Shown piece by piece: positions 34,501-45,986 of a stretch of DNA of 64,000 nt. Position 1 is the stretch's first letter; each line of letters opens with the position of its first letter. Origin of the DNA: Elephas maximus indicus (Eukaryota > Chordata > Mammalia > Proboscidea > Elephantidae); the NCBI RefSeq assembly GCF_024166365.1, contig NC_064820.1:62721501-62785500 (forward strand), given 5' to 3'. The translations under genes and the position numbers were made by a program. A model generated the notes under the pieces. It saw nothing but the letters and a program-made list of their open reading frames with translations, was not told where the DNA came from and searched no databases.

Positions 34501-34735
34501 ACCAGCCAATATTCTGCTGCTATTCATACGGTTTTTGCTGGCTAATTTTTTCAGAAGTATATGGCCAGGTCAATTTTCCTAGTCTGTCTTAGTCTGGAAG
34601 TTCAGCTGAAATCTGTCCAGCAAGGGTGACTGTGCTGGTTTTTGAAATATTGGTGGCATAGCTTCCAGCATCACAGCAACACGAAAACCACCATGATACG
34701 ACAAACTGACAGATGAGTGGTGAATAGGTATAGTT
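31587..34735 (-). mobile_element. RTE-type LINE, nearly full length, degenerate
   Basis: About 3.15 kb, sense minus, covering almost the whole element. From its 5' end: endonuclease (minus 34179-33904 and 33825-33484, the latter with TDHQLL in place of the usual SDH catalytic box near its middle), a basic linker (33471-32952), reverse transcriptase with intact YADD at 32289-32300, and the C-terminal domain (31969-31772). The reading frame is broken in at least five places, so it cannot make a working protein. The 3' tail is at the left. Autonomous RTEs of this type encode one endonuclease-reverse transcriptase protein and probably also move AfroSINEs. Confidence 0.9.
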
Positions 34736-34937
34736 ATATGGATTTAAAAAGAGAAATGCTTAAGCTTACCTTTAATAAGAAAATGTAATATGTGATCAGA
34801 ATCCTTATTGCTCTTAGCTTTCATAATGGATATAGATTTTCTTTTTGTTCTTATAATCTTGGTGACAATAAGTATTTGTAGAAGGGAGTGTGTTGTCTTA
34901 TCATTTACCTTTTCCGCTTTTATTCAGTTGCCTGTAA

Positions 34938-34959
34938 ACACACACACACACACACACAC
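34938..34959. repeat. (CA)n microsatellite
   Basis: Eleven uninterrupted AC/CA units. Likely length-variable; about 1.6 kb before exon 2. Confidence 0.95.
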
Positions 34960-35118
34960 CCCTGACTTTAGTCAACCAGTGTCTTAGATGAGACCGAGCA
35001 TTGTTTTCATTTTCTAGCATTCCACCATCTGCTAGCGCTTCTCCCTTGTACCTGTCCCTCTCAAGAGAGTAATTATTAATCATCTTTTATGGGAAATGAA
35101 ATAAGGGATTGTCTAGAC

Positions 35119-35321
35119 CAGTACTGTCTGATAGAAATTTCTGCAATTTTGATACTGTATATCTGTGCTGTCCAATACAGTAGCCATTAGCTACATGTGG
35201 CTATCGTGCTCTTGAAATGTGGCTAGTGGATTGAGGGACTGAATTTTTTATTTTAATTAACTTAAATACAAATTTAAATGGCCATGTATGACTAGGGGTT
35301 ACCATGTTAGACAGTGCAGCA
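35119..35321. mobile_element. hAT-type DNA transposon fossil
   Basis: Ends are imperfect inverted repeats: left 'cagtactgtctgatagaa', right the complement of 'gctgcactgtctaacatgg'. Internal 'agctacatgtggctatcgtg' is typical of a common mammalian hAT MITE. Orientation and exact family not assigned. Confidence 0.6.
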
Positions 35322-35509
35322 GTACCCAAAGAATTCATAACATAAGCGAAGTTGATAGATAAAATCAATAGTGTTTATCATTCTAAATAACTCTCTTCTA
35401 TCTTGAGCCAAATGGCACCTAGAGGTAATGTACCATTATTTTTGATAGATGTTGAGATTATCATCAAAAATCTGAGGGAAAAAAACAACTCAAACATTTA
35501 TAGTTAGTA

Positions 35510-35720
35510 ATACAGTCTATTCTCTGTTCTGTGCTGGGTACTTTGCACATATCATCTATTATTTTCACAATTATTCCAAGTAAGATACATATTTTTTTCC
35601 ATTTTATGTAAGAGAGGCTAATGAGGTACACCAATTTAAAATAGCAAACCTGAGGGGACACAGCCATAAATGGTGTAGCCAAGATTTGAACTAGAAAGGG
35701 TTCTTCATTTATACATCTCA
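35510..35720 (-). repeat. MIR SINE
   Basis: Reverse MIR order: 'ctgtgctgggtactttgcac', 'ccattttatgtaagagaggc', 'cacagccataaatggtgtag', 'ccaagatttgaactag'. Confidence 0.7.
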
Positions 35721-35789
35721 CAATGAATATTTCCCACACCGTCTTTTAGAGCACTTACACATATCTTCTTAGTCATCATTGGGAATATA

Positions 35790-35995
35790 TTGTGGGAATT
35801 AAGAACATGGACTCTGGGGTCACACTGCCTGATTTGAACCTTGCCTCTACTACTTACTACCTATGTGAACTTAAGCAAGTTACTTAATATCTCCGTGCCT
35901 CAATTTCCTTGTTTTAATATATAATCAATAAAGGTCCCAGTTTGTAAGGTTGTTGTGAGAGTGAAATAAATTATCAGGACCTGGCATGTTGTTTG
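35790..35995 (+). repeat. MIR SINE
   Basis: Clear plus-orientation MIR: 'gaacatggactctggggtca', 'cttaagcaagttacttaata', 'gtgcctcaatttccttg', 'aaggttgttgtgagagtgaa'. Confidence 0.8.
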
Positions 35996-36522
35996 AACTG
36001 TAGTGTTTGCCGTCATCATTGTAACTGATTTGGAAAAGACTGTCATTTAGGATGCTGATTAGATGTGAGGTTAAAAGATGAAATAGAGATATTCTTTGGG
36101 TGTGCTTCCCTAGGAAATAAGACAGACTCTGTACTTCAGGAGGAAACGCCCTGCTGTGCAACCACTTTGGTGTCTGCTTCACTGAGATCACAAAGTTTCA
36201 GGGCCCACAGGCCCCTGCCAATTCTTCATAGCTTTGCTTTTCATGTTAACCTTATAGATGTCTCCTTTGGTGTCTTTGATTGGCTCTGAATGCTGAGCAG
36301 AGACAAACACCAGCACAGCTGGAAAGAGCTGTAAGACGTGCTGTTCTCCCTTCCAGCAGGGAATTATTGCCATGGATACCAGCATCAGAGAAGACTGGGG
36401 AACACTCTCGGCTTGCCTCCTGAGTGGTCTGACATCTGTTTCTGGCAAGGCCAATAATGAGTGTGCTGCTAGCTTCATATCAAATGGGAGATTGATTCAC
36501 ACCTCTTTTGTTTTTACCACAG

Positions 36523-36750
36523 ATGGCCTCTGCCCAAGACTCCAGGTATGGCCAGAAAGACTCCTCTGATCAGAACTTTGACTACATGTTCAAATTGCTT
36601 ATCATCGGCAATAGCAGTGTGGGAAAAACATCTTTCTTGTTCCGTTATGCGGATGACTCCTTTACATCTGCATTCGTCAGCACGGTTGGGATTGATTTCA
36701 AAGTAAAAACTGTATTCAAAAATGAAAAGAGAATCAAGCTTCAGATTTGG
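36523..36750 (+). CDS. RAB3C: RAB3C exon 2 (residues 9-84)
   Basis: Encodes the variable N-terminus and the first third of the Rab GTPase domain. Visible motifs: P-loop GNSSVGKT (residues 37-44; Lys43 and Thr44 contact the phosphates and Mg2+), switch I with Thr62 in FVSTVGIDF, and the strand ending [18 protein letters not shown] and [10 protein letters not shown] mark Rab3C against Rab3A, B and D. The exon is 228 bp, phase 0 at both ends, acceptor TTACCACAG, donor TGG|GTAAGTG. The next exon should start with the DTAGQE switch II motif but is not in the window. Exon 2 opens with its own ATG (Met9), the site where Rab3A and Rab3D start, so a shorter protein could be made from another 5' exon. 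Known role: vesicle-bound, prenylated at a C-terminal CXC motif that is outside the window; recruits exocytosis effectors. No frame damage is seen. Confidence 0.97.
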
Positions 36751-37029
36751 GTAAGTGACTTTGACCTGACAATGTTCTTCAGTCTGGGGTGCTGAATGTA
36801 TAAGTGTGTAAGGGAAAAACTTTCTTCCTTGTTCTGTCCCCATGGGTCCACAAGCTTCTATTTCTAGGTTCTTCGCTGCAGAACATTTTGTTTCAAAGGC
36901 TGTAGATGATATATCTTTAAGGTATGCAGCTGAATTATGCCTTGTTGTAAAATGATACTCCTTACAAGTTTTTCAGAAGAAAAAAATCCAAACGTCTCTC
37001 TTGTTGGTGGTAGAAGGAACACTCAGTGA

Positions 37030-37130
37030 AAGTCTGGCTCAGCCTTTTGTTATCTGTGTGAACTTGAGCAAATCTATGAATCCTTCTATGCCTCTTTTCT
37101 AATCAACAAAATAGGCAAATTAGATCTAGC
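37030..37130 (+). repeat. MIR SINE fragment
   Basis: 'tatctgtgtgaacttgagca' and 'atcaacaaaataggcaaatt' match the centre of MIR in order. Confidence 0.6.
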
Positions 37131-37542
37131 CTTTTAGTTCACAGGAATCAGCCTGTCCTGGACATTTTAAAGAAGATGGTCAACAGCTAAAGGCAGGGAA
37201 AGCTTAGGTTTAGTCCCTTCATAAAACCACTGGTACAACACTGAACATGGTCTATTTACACTTCACAGACGTTGTGTTCTTAGCTCTGAACCCATTGCCG
37301 TCGAATGTTTATACACACACTCAAACACAAACAGAGCAAAACAAAACAAAACACTTACTTGGAACAGGGTCTTCTCTATTCCAAATAAGGAAGGTTTCCT
37401 GATAAATTTTGAGACCATTTGTCTAGCTTTCTGCCTCTCCCACTCTGTCAGGATGAAGATCAGAGGCTTCTTAACTAAAGTGCTGGGATCAGTTTAGGAG
37501 AATAGCTAACAGTAAATAGAAGGAAAACATATGTGGATATCA
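37131..37542. other. Unassigned intron 2 sequence with SINE scrap
   Basis: Holds a short AfroSINE 3' scrap (minus, 'gaacccattgccgtcgaatg' at about 37286-37306) followed by an ACA/AAAAC-rich simple stretch near 37312-37352. Nothing else recognised. Confidence 0.5.
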
Positions 37543-38018
37543 GGTTGTTGTTGTTAGGTGCTGTCGAGTCAGTTCTACCTCATAGCGACCCTATGCACAA
37601 TAAAACAAAACACTGCCCAGTCCTGTGTCATCCTCACAATTGTTGCTGTGTTTAAGTCCATTGTTGCAGCCACTGTATCAGTCCATCTCATCGAGGGGCT
37701 TCCTCTTTTTCTCTGACCCTCTACCTTACCAAGTATGATGTATTTCTTCAGGGACTTGTCTCTCCTGATAACATGTCCAAAGGACATGAGACGAAGTCTC
37801 CCCATCCTTGCTTCCAAGGAACGCTCTGGCTGTACTTACTCCAAGATGGACTTGTTCATTCCTCTGGCAGTCCATGGTATATTCAATATTCTTGGCCAAC
37901 ACCGTAATTCAAAGGCATCAATTCTTCTTCAGCCTTTATTCATTGTCCAGCTTTTGCAGGCATATGAAGCGAGTGAAAATATCATGGCTAGAGTCAGGCA
38001 TACTTTAGACCTCAAAGG
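37543..38018 (-). mobile_element. RTE-type LINE, 5'-truncated (copy 1 of a tandem pair)
   Basis: Sense minus, 3' tail at 37545. A minus ORF at 37575-37817 keeps part of the C-terminal domain ('FGHVIRRDKSLKKYIILGK'). Ends near 38018. Confidence 0.86.
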
Positions 38019-38065
38019 TGATATAAGAGATGAGATAACCAAAAAATTATTTATAACAGGAGGAT

Positions 38066-38347
38066 TGTTGTTGTTGTTATGTGCTATCAAGTTGGCTCAG
38101 ACTTAAAGTGACCTTATGTATAACAGAATGAAACATTGCCCAGTTGTGCACCATTCTTATAATCATTGCTATGTTTGAGCCCATTGTTGCAGCTACTATG
38201 TCAATCTGTTTCATTGAGGGCCTTCTTTTTGCTGACCCACTGCTTTACCAAGCATAATGTCCTTCTCCAGAGATTGGTCGATCCCTCCTGATGACATGTC
38301 CAAAGTAAGCGAGACAAAGTCTCATCACCTTCACTTCTAAGGGGCAC
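38066..38347 (-). mobile_element. RTE-type LINE, 5'-truncated (copy 2 of a tandem pair)
   Basis: Second 3' tail GTTGTTGTTGTTAT at 38068 followed by another diverged copy of the same 3' region, only about 50 bp after copy 1 and in the same direction. Confidence 0.82.
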
Positions 38348-39283
38348 AGTAAAAAAATGTATGAACATCAAATAATGCATAGTACATAGGTAGAAGGTTT
38401 CTGCAGTCAGTTCCACCTATACACCTGCCATTCTTAACTGATTTTAGCTATCAACAGGCATTTCCTACGAGGTGCTTTCTACCTACTTCTGAGACAATTC
38501 TGGTAGCTACTACCATCAAGACCTGGTGTTAGGGTTGATATATAGGACTAATGAGAAACCTTCCCCCTCAAATATAGAAATTTGAAGGAAAGATAAATTC
38601 CAGAGCACAGCATTTATATTCCTTTTATGCCCTGTGTTAAAGTATCTGTATGAACTGGGTGACCTTTAAATATCTTAAAGCTCTTAGAAGTAAAATTGAA
38701 TGTTTTGCAGCAAAGAACCTGGAAATAGAGGCTTGTGGATACCATTGGGACAGATAGAGACACAGACAAGTGTCTTCTTAGGTAACTAATAATAGATTGT
38801 TGCTATTTCATTTAGCCTAACTCTGACATTTTCTAAGTCTAATCAGAACTCATTTAAGAACTTGGAAAAGTAGGCCCCAGGCTGAGTGTCTTTTCTGCTG
38901 TGCTGTTACCTAAAGCCATATTTATTAGGAAGGTCTTTCTTTCTTAGATGCTTTACCTCAAGGATGTAGATACCTATGTTTATAGAAGCAGAAGGAACCC
39001 TGTCCATGGCTTCACATTGGGGTCTAGGTTGTTCTCACATCCTTCTGAGCTTCAGACAACCAACTTTCATATTGAGATCACTTCGTATTCAGGTTTAAGA
39101 AAGGTCCCTGTACTCTAAAGAACTTTGGTGAATTGAAAATTAAATTAATTTGGTAACTACACACCTCTTAACTCCGTGACAGCTTTCTTTCTGGTGATAT
39201 GAAAGAACAGTCATTCCTCTGGGTAACAACTTCTGTTTTCTCCTCCCTGCTTTGTATCTTAGAAATGTTTAAAGATGGTTAAA
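38348..39283. other. Unassigned intron 2 sequence
   Basis: No gene or named repeat recognised. Confidence 0.4.
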
Positions 39284-39437
39284 AAGAAAAAAAAGTTGTC
39301 AAGTCGATTCCAACTCATAGTGACTCTCTAGGACAGAGCAGAATGCCGTAGGGTTTCCAAGGAGCAGCTGGTAGATTTAAACTGCCAACCTTTTGGTTAG
39401 CATCTAAACACAACCACTGCACCACCAGGGCTCCAGA
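39284..39437 (-). repeat. AfroSINE, short form
   Basis: Plus strand 'ttgtcaagtcgattccaact' to 'accactgcaccaccagggct'. Flanks AGATGGTTAA and AGATGATTAT may be a decayed target duplication. Confidence 0.88.
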
Positions 39438-40203
39438 GATGATTATTGTGATAATTTAGATGAAACCCCAATGTGGTTTGTTAACTGAATACTATAATCC
39501 GTAGTAATTTCTCAATCTAGGCTTTTGACAGAAATTCTCTGTGGAGATATAAAATCATTTATCCTTAATCTAAAGCGGATATGTTTCAAACAATATAAAT
39601 TATCTTTCATACTTTTTTTTTTCTTCTTCTTTAAAATGCTTGCAACGAGGCCAGAGCTAATTCAGTCACTTTTCTTGAGCTGTAAAGTTATTCTGTCTAG
39701 GTCTTATTTCAGAATGAAGGTTGCTCTTCTCTGAGCCAACCAAAACTCAACCCGGATACTTGGGATGCCTCTATTCTAACAGCTCCTCATGCTTTGTAAT
39801 GTCCATGACATCACTCAAAAGCCTTTGAGATATCATTCTGTTCAAATTGATTTCTAACCTTCCAGGTCCCATAATTTATCTAAAACCCTCAATTCTCTGC
39901 ATAGACCTATGCAGCCTGGGACCTCATTTAAGGGCTTCCTGTCTCCTATCCTTTGGACACCCTCACTCAGGAATTAGCCATTCAGGAACCCATCATCTTG
40001 GTCTCTTCTCATTCTCAACTGTATGTAAAAACTGTATGTAGATGACCATTATTATCTTTGTAATTAAAACACAAATCTATTTCTTTCTTTTTATGTACAT
40101 TGGGAGCTCTTAACCCATATGTGATTCTGGGGGTAGAAAATGACATTTATAGTACTGTATGCAAACTGGCCTACCAAATTGTGAAACGTTCAAAAGGCAT
40201 ACT
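39438..40203. other. Unassigned intron 2 sequence
   Basis: No gene or named repeat recognised; has a T-rich tract near 39610-39633. Confidence 0.4.
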
Positions 40204-40418
40204 TGTCTTAGGCTGGGTTCTCTAGAGGTGCAAAGAACGTTCATATATATTGGATGCAGGTCATACCTGCAAGGAAACTGATTGGCTTTCAACTGACTGG
40301 CCTTTGGACTGACTGGTTGCTCACATCAGACCACTAAAAGGGAGATGATTACATAATATCTGCCAAGCCACTAAGAATCATGGCCTAGCCAAGTTGTCAC
40401 ATAACTTTAACCATCATA
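40204..40418 (-). mobile_element. ERVL/MaLR-like solo LTR with internal deletion
   Basis: Starts TGTCTTAGGCTGGGTTCTC and ends with 'aactttaaccatcata', like the 20408 copy, but is only about 215 bp because the centre is missing. Flanking ATACT/ACACT could be a 5-bp target duplication with one change. Confidence 0.62.
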
Positions 40419-40536
40419 ACACTATATAAAGATTTTACACTCACTGAACTTGTAATATAGTTTGAGAGAGAAATTAATGCTTATGGAATAATAACATATT
40501 TCTACATGTAAATGCCAAGTTACGTAAATATACATA

Positions 40537-40701
40537 AAAAAAGCCAAACCCGTTGCTGTCCAGTTGGTCCCAAGTCATAGCGACCCTAGAGGACAGAGTA
40601 GAAATGCCCCATGGGGTTTCCGAGGAGTGCCTAGTGGATTCAAACTGCCAGTCTTTAGGTTAACAGCCAAACTCTTAACCACTATGCCACCAGGGTTTCC
40701 A
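40537..40701 (-). repeat. AfroSINE, short form, with target duplication
   Basis: Plus strand 'cgttgctgtccagttggtcc' to 'accactatgccaccagggtt'. Perfect 12-bp flanking repeat TAAATATACATA at 40525-40536 and 40702-40713. Confidence 0.94.
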
Positions 40702-40719
40702 TAAATATACATAGAAAGT

Positions 40720-40950
40720 GTTTATTGAACATATACTTATGCTAGGCATTATCTATGCCTCATTTCTAATTTTCACAACAACCCAAAATGATATTTATTA
40801 TTCTTTCCCTTTTACATGACAAATCTGAAAAGCAGGATAAATATTTTGTCTAGGATCATACGTGATAATTGGCTCAGAGAGGACTCCAAGCCAGGTCTAT
40901 CAGATTCTAATGCCTATACTTATTCCCCTTCACCATGCTGCTGTGATTAC
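40720..40950 (-). repeat. MIR SINE
   Basis: Reverse MIR order: 'atgctaggcattatctatgc', 'ctaattttcacaacaaccca', 'ttttacatgacaaatctgaa', 'ctccaagccaggtctatcag'. Confidence 0.68.
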
Positions 40951-41810
40951 CATGAAGTCTTTTTGAATATACTGGTATTTTTGTGAAAATAGAAATCTTG
41001 GGAGAGACATCTTGGAACGTTGAAGGAAATGTTTCTGAAAGCGTTTGGCTATCTCAGTTAACTGAGGCATGGGGCGCATTCCCACAATAATTCTAAGAAT
41101 CCTTGATTTATGCTATAAGTATGCTGAGAAAATATTTTAATGCAAAAATGTTTAATGACTTTAACAAATCATTTATTTTGAGGGTATGTTTGTTACTGGT
41201 GGGATTGTCATCTCATTCTGTTTTAATAACCAATTAACTGTACTTCCCAGCTCATAGTATTTTTATACACTTATCTTAATGTGTAACAAATTCATTAAGA
41301 TGTGCACAATCATCTTAACCTGTTATATATTTCAAAGCAAGGGAAACAAAATAATTTTATAGTAATAAAAACCATCCTGGATTAGTGCAATGCACTATTA
41401 CTTTTACCAGGACAGGTTGCAAATATTGATATAATTCTGATTACTGTATTAATCTTAAGCTGTTGACAAATAGAACTATTTCCAGGTTAGGAAAGCACAG
41501 TATAAGGAGCTTAAGTGTATTTGACCTTACCTTAGAGTTAGTGCTAGAGCAAAGCTAGAACAAATCCAGGTCTCCTACTAGCTGGGGCAGTCTGATTTCT
41601 ACTACACCAAGTAAGCTCTTGGAGTAAGTGCTGTGCTGTAACAAATGTGATAAATCTGAACCTTGCTGTTCGTGGAATCCACCAGGCATAGAAAAATCAA
41701 ACTGTATACTAGATTTCAAGTAGCATTTCTAAATATGTGAGTGAGGAACAGCCTGGGTGGGATGACTGCCCTGTGTTTCTGGGTAGATTGATGTGCTACT
41801 TAGCAGTTTT
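40951..41810. other. Unassigned intron 2 sequence
   Basis: AT-rich. A weak MIR-like patch may lie at about 41530-41620 but is too diverged to call. Confidence 0.4.
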
Positions 41811-42358
41811 CTTTTTTTATTTAGAGGAAGGTTTACAGAGCAAATTAGTTTCTCTTTAAACAATTAATCCACGTGTTGTTTTTTGACATTGGTTGCCAAC
41901 TCCATGACATGTCAACACTCTCCCCTCCTCGACCTTAGGTTCCCTGTTACCAGCTTTCCTGTCCCCTCCTGCCTTCTCGTCCATGCCCCTGAGCTGGTGT
42001 GTGCATTTAGTCTCATTTTGTTTTATGGGCCTGCCTGATCTTTGACCAAACGGTGGACGTCAGGAATGACTTCAGTACCTAGTTAAAAGGGTGTCTGGGG
42101 GCCATACCCTTGGTGTTTCTCCAGTCTGTCAGACCAGTAAGTTTGGTTTGCTTTTATGAGTTAGAATTTTGCTCTACGTTTTTCTCCAGGTCTGTCCAGG
42201 ACCCTCTATTGTGATCCCTGTCAGAGCAGTCAGTGGTGGTACCTGAGCACAATCTAGTTGTGCTGGATTCAGTCTGGTAGAGCTGTGGTAGTTGTGGTTC
42301 ATTAGTCCTTTGGACTAATCTTTCCCTCGTGTCTTTGGTTTTCTTCATTCTCCCTTGC
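41811..42358 (-). mobile_element. Retroposon-like unit 'U', apparently full length
   Basis: Minus-strand copy. 3' end at the left ('taaaccttcctctaaataaa' on the minus strand), 5' end at 42358 with 'gcaagggagaatgaagaaaa', the same 5' start as the copy at 59963. Target duplication not clear. Confidence 0.68.
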
Positions 42359-44002
42359 ACCAGTAATTAATGATTTTCTGATTCAGGAAACTCAATTACT
42401 AGATTTCTAATAGTGTACATTCAAATAAAACATTTTAATGGTTTTTAGAAACATCAACATCTCCTTCTGGAAGTGTTACAGCATCTCTCTGTGGAAGTTC
42501 ATTTCTGTCTTAGGGTAAACTTGTTTATAGAAATATCATTGTTCATTTGTACTTAGTTAAAAACTTTGTCTTCCTCTAGTATATATATGAATCCCTCTAT
42601 CCTTTACTATATTAACCTTTTTATTACCTTTACATTTTATTGTCATTTTTATGATTTTCAGATCACAAATTTTCAAAATTTTAGAGATCCCAAATATTTG
42701 GTTTGTATCTTTTATTATTGTGGCTGTTTAATGCTATTATGAATACATGAGAGATAAATTCAGTGTTGTTTTTCACTTTAATTACAGAAAAATATTTTAC
42801 AGTGAGGGTCTGTGATATTTTACTTATAATTTGCAAAACAATTTAGCCTTGAGAAAGGATATATAGAGTGAATTTCTGCCCATTGAGAAGACTGAAAACA
42901 GTATAGTATCCATTCCTAAAGAGAAAGCCTCATGTATTTTTCGTCTAGATTACTAGTAAAAGAACATCAAGACTTATAGCAGATCTTTGCAAATTAAAGG
43001 AAATTATTAAAATTAGACTTTGTAGAGTGCCAGTCCTGAGACTATGGTTTCCCTGAATAAGTGGCAGTTTCTCTGGGTTAAGAAAGAACATGGATCTCCT
43101 TCTTCAACTACATCTGTGGTACATTGTTTAAGGCCAAAAATCACGGGTGACTCTAACTGATGGAAGGCTTAGCCTGCAAAAACCACAGCTTAAGTACAGA
43201 ATATAGGTTTAACACGGGCAGGAGGCAGGATAGGAAAGATTACTGGTAAGAATTAGAACACATTTATTATTTTTAATGGTAAACTGCATTCATTCAGTTG
43301 AATGTAAGTTCTAATTATATTCTCTTTTTCCCACCCTAACCCTTTAACACTCCTTGTTTTTCCTCTTCCTCCATCCATGTTCCTGCTTTCTCCCTCCCTT
43401 CTTCATTTCTGAGCTCCGGCTGTGTTGAGTTAGTAGGAAAATCATCTTCAAAGTGGTCCGAGACCAGGGCTGCCCCACATAGATGTGCAAGTTGTGTACT
43501 GTTCAAGGGTGGCTGGCCAAAGGGTCAAGCAGGGCTGAGATCCAGCAAGAGCTCTGCTTGCTGAGCCTGTGCACTTGCTCAGGGCTGTGACTGGATCCAG
43601 GAAAAGGTGCTTCTTTCTTCTTTTAAAGGTGTTTTCTGTTTACCAAGTATTTGCCTCCTGGTATGCAGGAAACCAAAAGGTTTTCTGATTCTCATAAAGC
43701 AGCCATATACATAGGCAGTATCTCAGTCAGATGCTAATGAAGGAGATGGAGAAGCAAACTGAGAAGGACAGAAGCCCTGATTATCTAGCACAGGCCAGAA
43801 AAAGAGTGCAGTTTCTTGGAACTGTAGGAGCAGCCTCTTCCACTGACTCCATTCTGACAAATGTTTGTGATTTCACCCACTCTCACCACAGACTGGGCAC
43901 ATTTCTGAGTCTAAGTATTTGGAACATTAGATCAGGAAAACATCTTACAGATTTTCTGGCTCAGCTCCCTCACTTGAGAACACTACTAATAATAACAACA
44001 TT
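42359..44002. other. Unassigned intron 2 sequence
   Basis: Long stretch with no gene or named repeat. The plus ORF at 43731-44090 overlaps a MIR at its 3' end and shows no domain, so it is not called. Confidence 0.4.
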
Positions 44003-44235
44003 TACTGAGCCCTTACTGTATATCAGGTGTGGTGGTAAGCACTTATGTTTATATGCATTTCTAAATTTATTCTTTGCAGCAAATCAATGAGAGAAGGTGA
44101 TATTATTAGCCTCATTTTATAGACAAGGAAACAGAGACTCAGACAGATAAGGTGATTGCCCAAGGTCACTCTGGCCTCTATCAGAAACAGAATTCCAACC
44201 TGAACACTGAGTTCAAAACCTATGCATGTGGCATA
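44003..44235 (-). repeat. MIR SINE
   Basis: Clear reverse MIR: 'tttactgagcccttactgta', 'cctcattttatagacaagga', 'gattgcccaaggtcactctg'. Confidence 0.78.
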
Positions 44236-45185
44236 TAGGAGGTTCTGAAAGGGCAATTGATTTGTCTAAGGTCTTCAGGGGATCCAGTGTTAAATCCTGC
44301 ATACCTTAGTCCTGAAAAAAAAAAAAAAACTTTTTCCATGCTATTTCATCACTCAATATCTTTCATAATTCCTTCATTGCCTGTTCCAAAAATTATGCAC
44401 CATTTCAGAAAGGAATCTGTTGAAACTTGCTATGTGCCAGCATGAGTGGTTTGTGCATTATCTATTTTATGTTTAAAACACATATATATGCACGGAGGAA
44501 GGACTGGAACACATTCAACTATCTTCTTCATGCACGTCCTGGATTGCCTGTTTCTACTTTTTTTTACTGCTGGAGATATGCATAGGAGGAAGAGTACATG
44601 CTGGGAGGGGATTGAATAAGATGGAATAAAGACCCACAGGAAAATATTTCTGCCTGTAAGGCATTTGTGCTCATTTAGCCTATTCCCCCTGCCTGTTGAT
44701 TTCAGGGATGGTGTCAGAATCATCTAGTCTATAAAGGAACCAATATTTCCTGCCCAGGCGAGTTCCTTAAGAGAACCACAGAAGCCAGTGACAGCTGCCA
44801 AGACCATTCCTGGTGCTGTCATTTGTATGCTCTTTTCCTTCATCGCATTTCTTCTAACTTAGCATCTGCTTTTCCTGAGAGATTGGGAAAGGCAAGATTT
44901 AGTTTCACTCTGGAAAGGAAACTGATACTCTGTGTGAAATGTCAAGATGCATGAAAACATTCACTTTGTTAGGCAGCCTCAAGTAGCATCTCCTGCATGC
45001 TGCTGTGTTTCAATCACTCTTCTCATCAATGACAAAATACAAAGGACTGTAAAGGCTTTCTTTATTCATAGCCTCTAGTAGAGTTGACCAGCTAAGTGGG
45101 AAGACAGGAGCATTATTAACATGGAAGAAAGTAACACCACATGAATCACATGGCCAAAAGGCAGTGTGGTCTAGCTACTTCAGAA
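44236..45185. other. Unassigned intron 2 sequence
   Basis: No gene or named repeat; an A-run at about 44316-44330. Confidence 0.4.
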
Positions 45186-45430
45186 TGGAACATTGGAGCC
45201 TGGAGATCCAGGGATTCTGAACCTGACTGTCACTGCCTGTGTGACTCAGAGCTCTAACTTTTCTCTGTGCCTCCATTTACTTATTTGTGAAACCAGGGAA
45301 AATAACACCTACCACTTAGCTGCTAAGTATTTGCTATAATAAATACTTATATTTAGTAAAATACCTGGCAAAAAAGAAGCACTCTCGCTAAATGTTAGCT
45401 TTCAAAAAATTAATAAATGTTAGCTTTCTT
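45186..45430 (+). repeat. MIR SINE
   Basis: Plus-orientation order: 'gtcactgcctgtgtgactca', 'ctctgtgcctccatttactt', 'aaaatacctggcaaaaaaga', 'actctcgctaaatgttagct'. Confidence 0.7.
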
Positions 45431-45489
45431 CTTTTCTAAAAATAGTGTACCAACTTTCAGATTTTTGTATTTAATGGAGTAATTTACTT

Positions 45490-45970
45490 GACTCAAATTC
45501 TTGTTGGGTGCCTACACTGTGCTAGGTGCTGGGATACAATAGTGAAGGATATACAGTGTCAGCCACAAGGAGCTAATCATCTGGAGGGTAGATGAACAGG
45601 TAAAGAGAAAATTCCATCTGCTGAGATGAATGTCTCAATATGGGTGAGCACCCCAGTACACAGGAAAGATGCCTGATCTAGTCTTGGGGACTTAAGGAAG
45701 GCTTCCTGTGGCAATCTAGATATAAACTGAGAACTGACAAATTTACTAATCAGCATTTGAGTTTTAACTGTGTGCCAGACACTGTGAAGGAATTTAGAAT
45801 TGCACATAAACACACAAAAATGTATAGATTGTGAAAGGGCTATGGAGAAATAACATACTCTGATAAATTAAAAACAACAACATAAGAGAGAAACCTTCTT
45901 TAGTTAGATGATTAAGGAGAATTTGTATAAGATGATAACTCAGCTGAGACCTGAAGGATAAGAAGGAACT
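45490..45970 (+). repeat. Ancient interspersed repeat, family not assigned
   Basis: Text such as 'tgtgctaggtgctgggatac', 'cacaaggagctaatcatctg', 'ggaaggcttcctgtggcaat' and 'cagctgagacctgaaggata' belongs to an old repeat common in mammals, but I cannot name it safely. Confidence 0.5.
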
Positions 45971-45986
45971 GGTCTTTTGAAGATTC

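Larger units (their letters stand above)
7970..36522 (+). other. RAB3C: RAB3C intron 1 (28,553 bp)
   Basis: Bounded by GTGGGT at the left and TTTTTACCACAG at the right. Filled mostly with repeats described separately. No further exon of RAB3C and no other gene is recognisable inside it. A possible branch-point sequence (TTGAT) lies about 27-31 nt before the acceptor. Confidence 0.88.

Noticed and set aside
34938..34959. CA repeat as a splicing regulator of exon 2
   Set aside because: CA repeats can bind hnRNP L, but this one is about 1.6 kb from the exon and nothing else supports the idea.
43731..44090. 119-codon plus ORF
   Set aside because: Its 3' end runs into a MIR and there is no recognisable domain; chance ORF.
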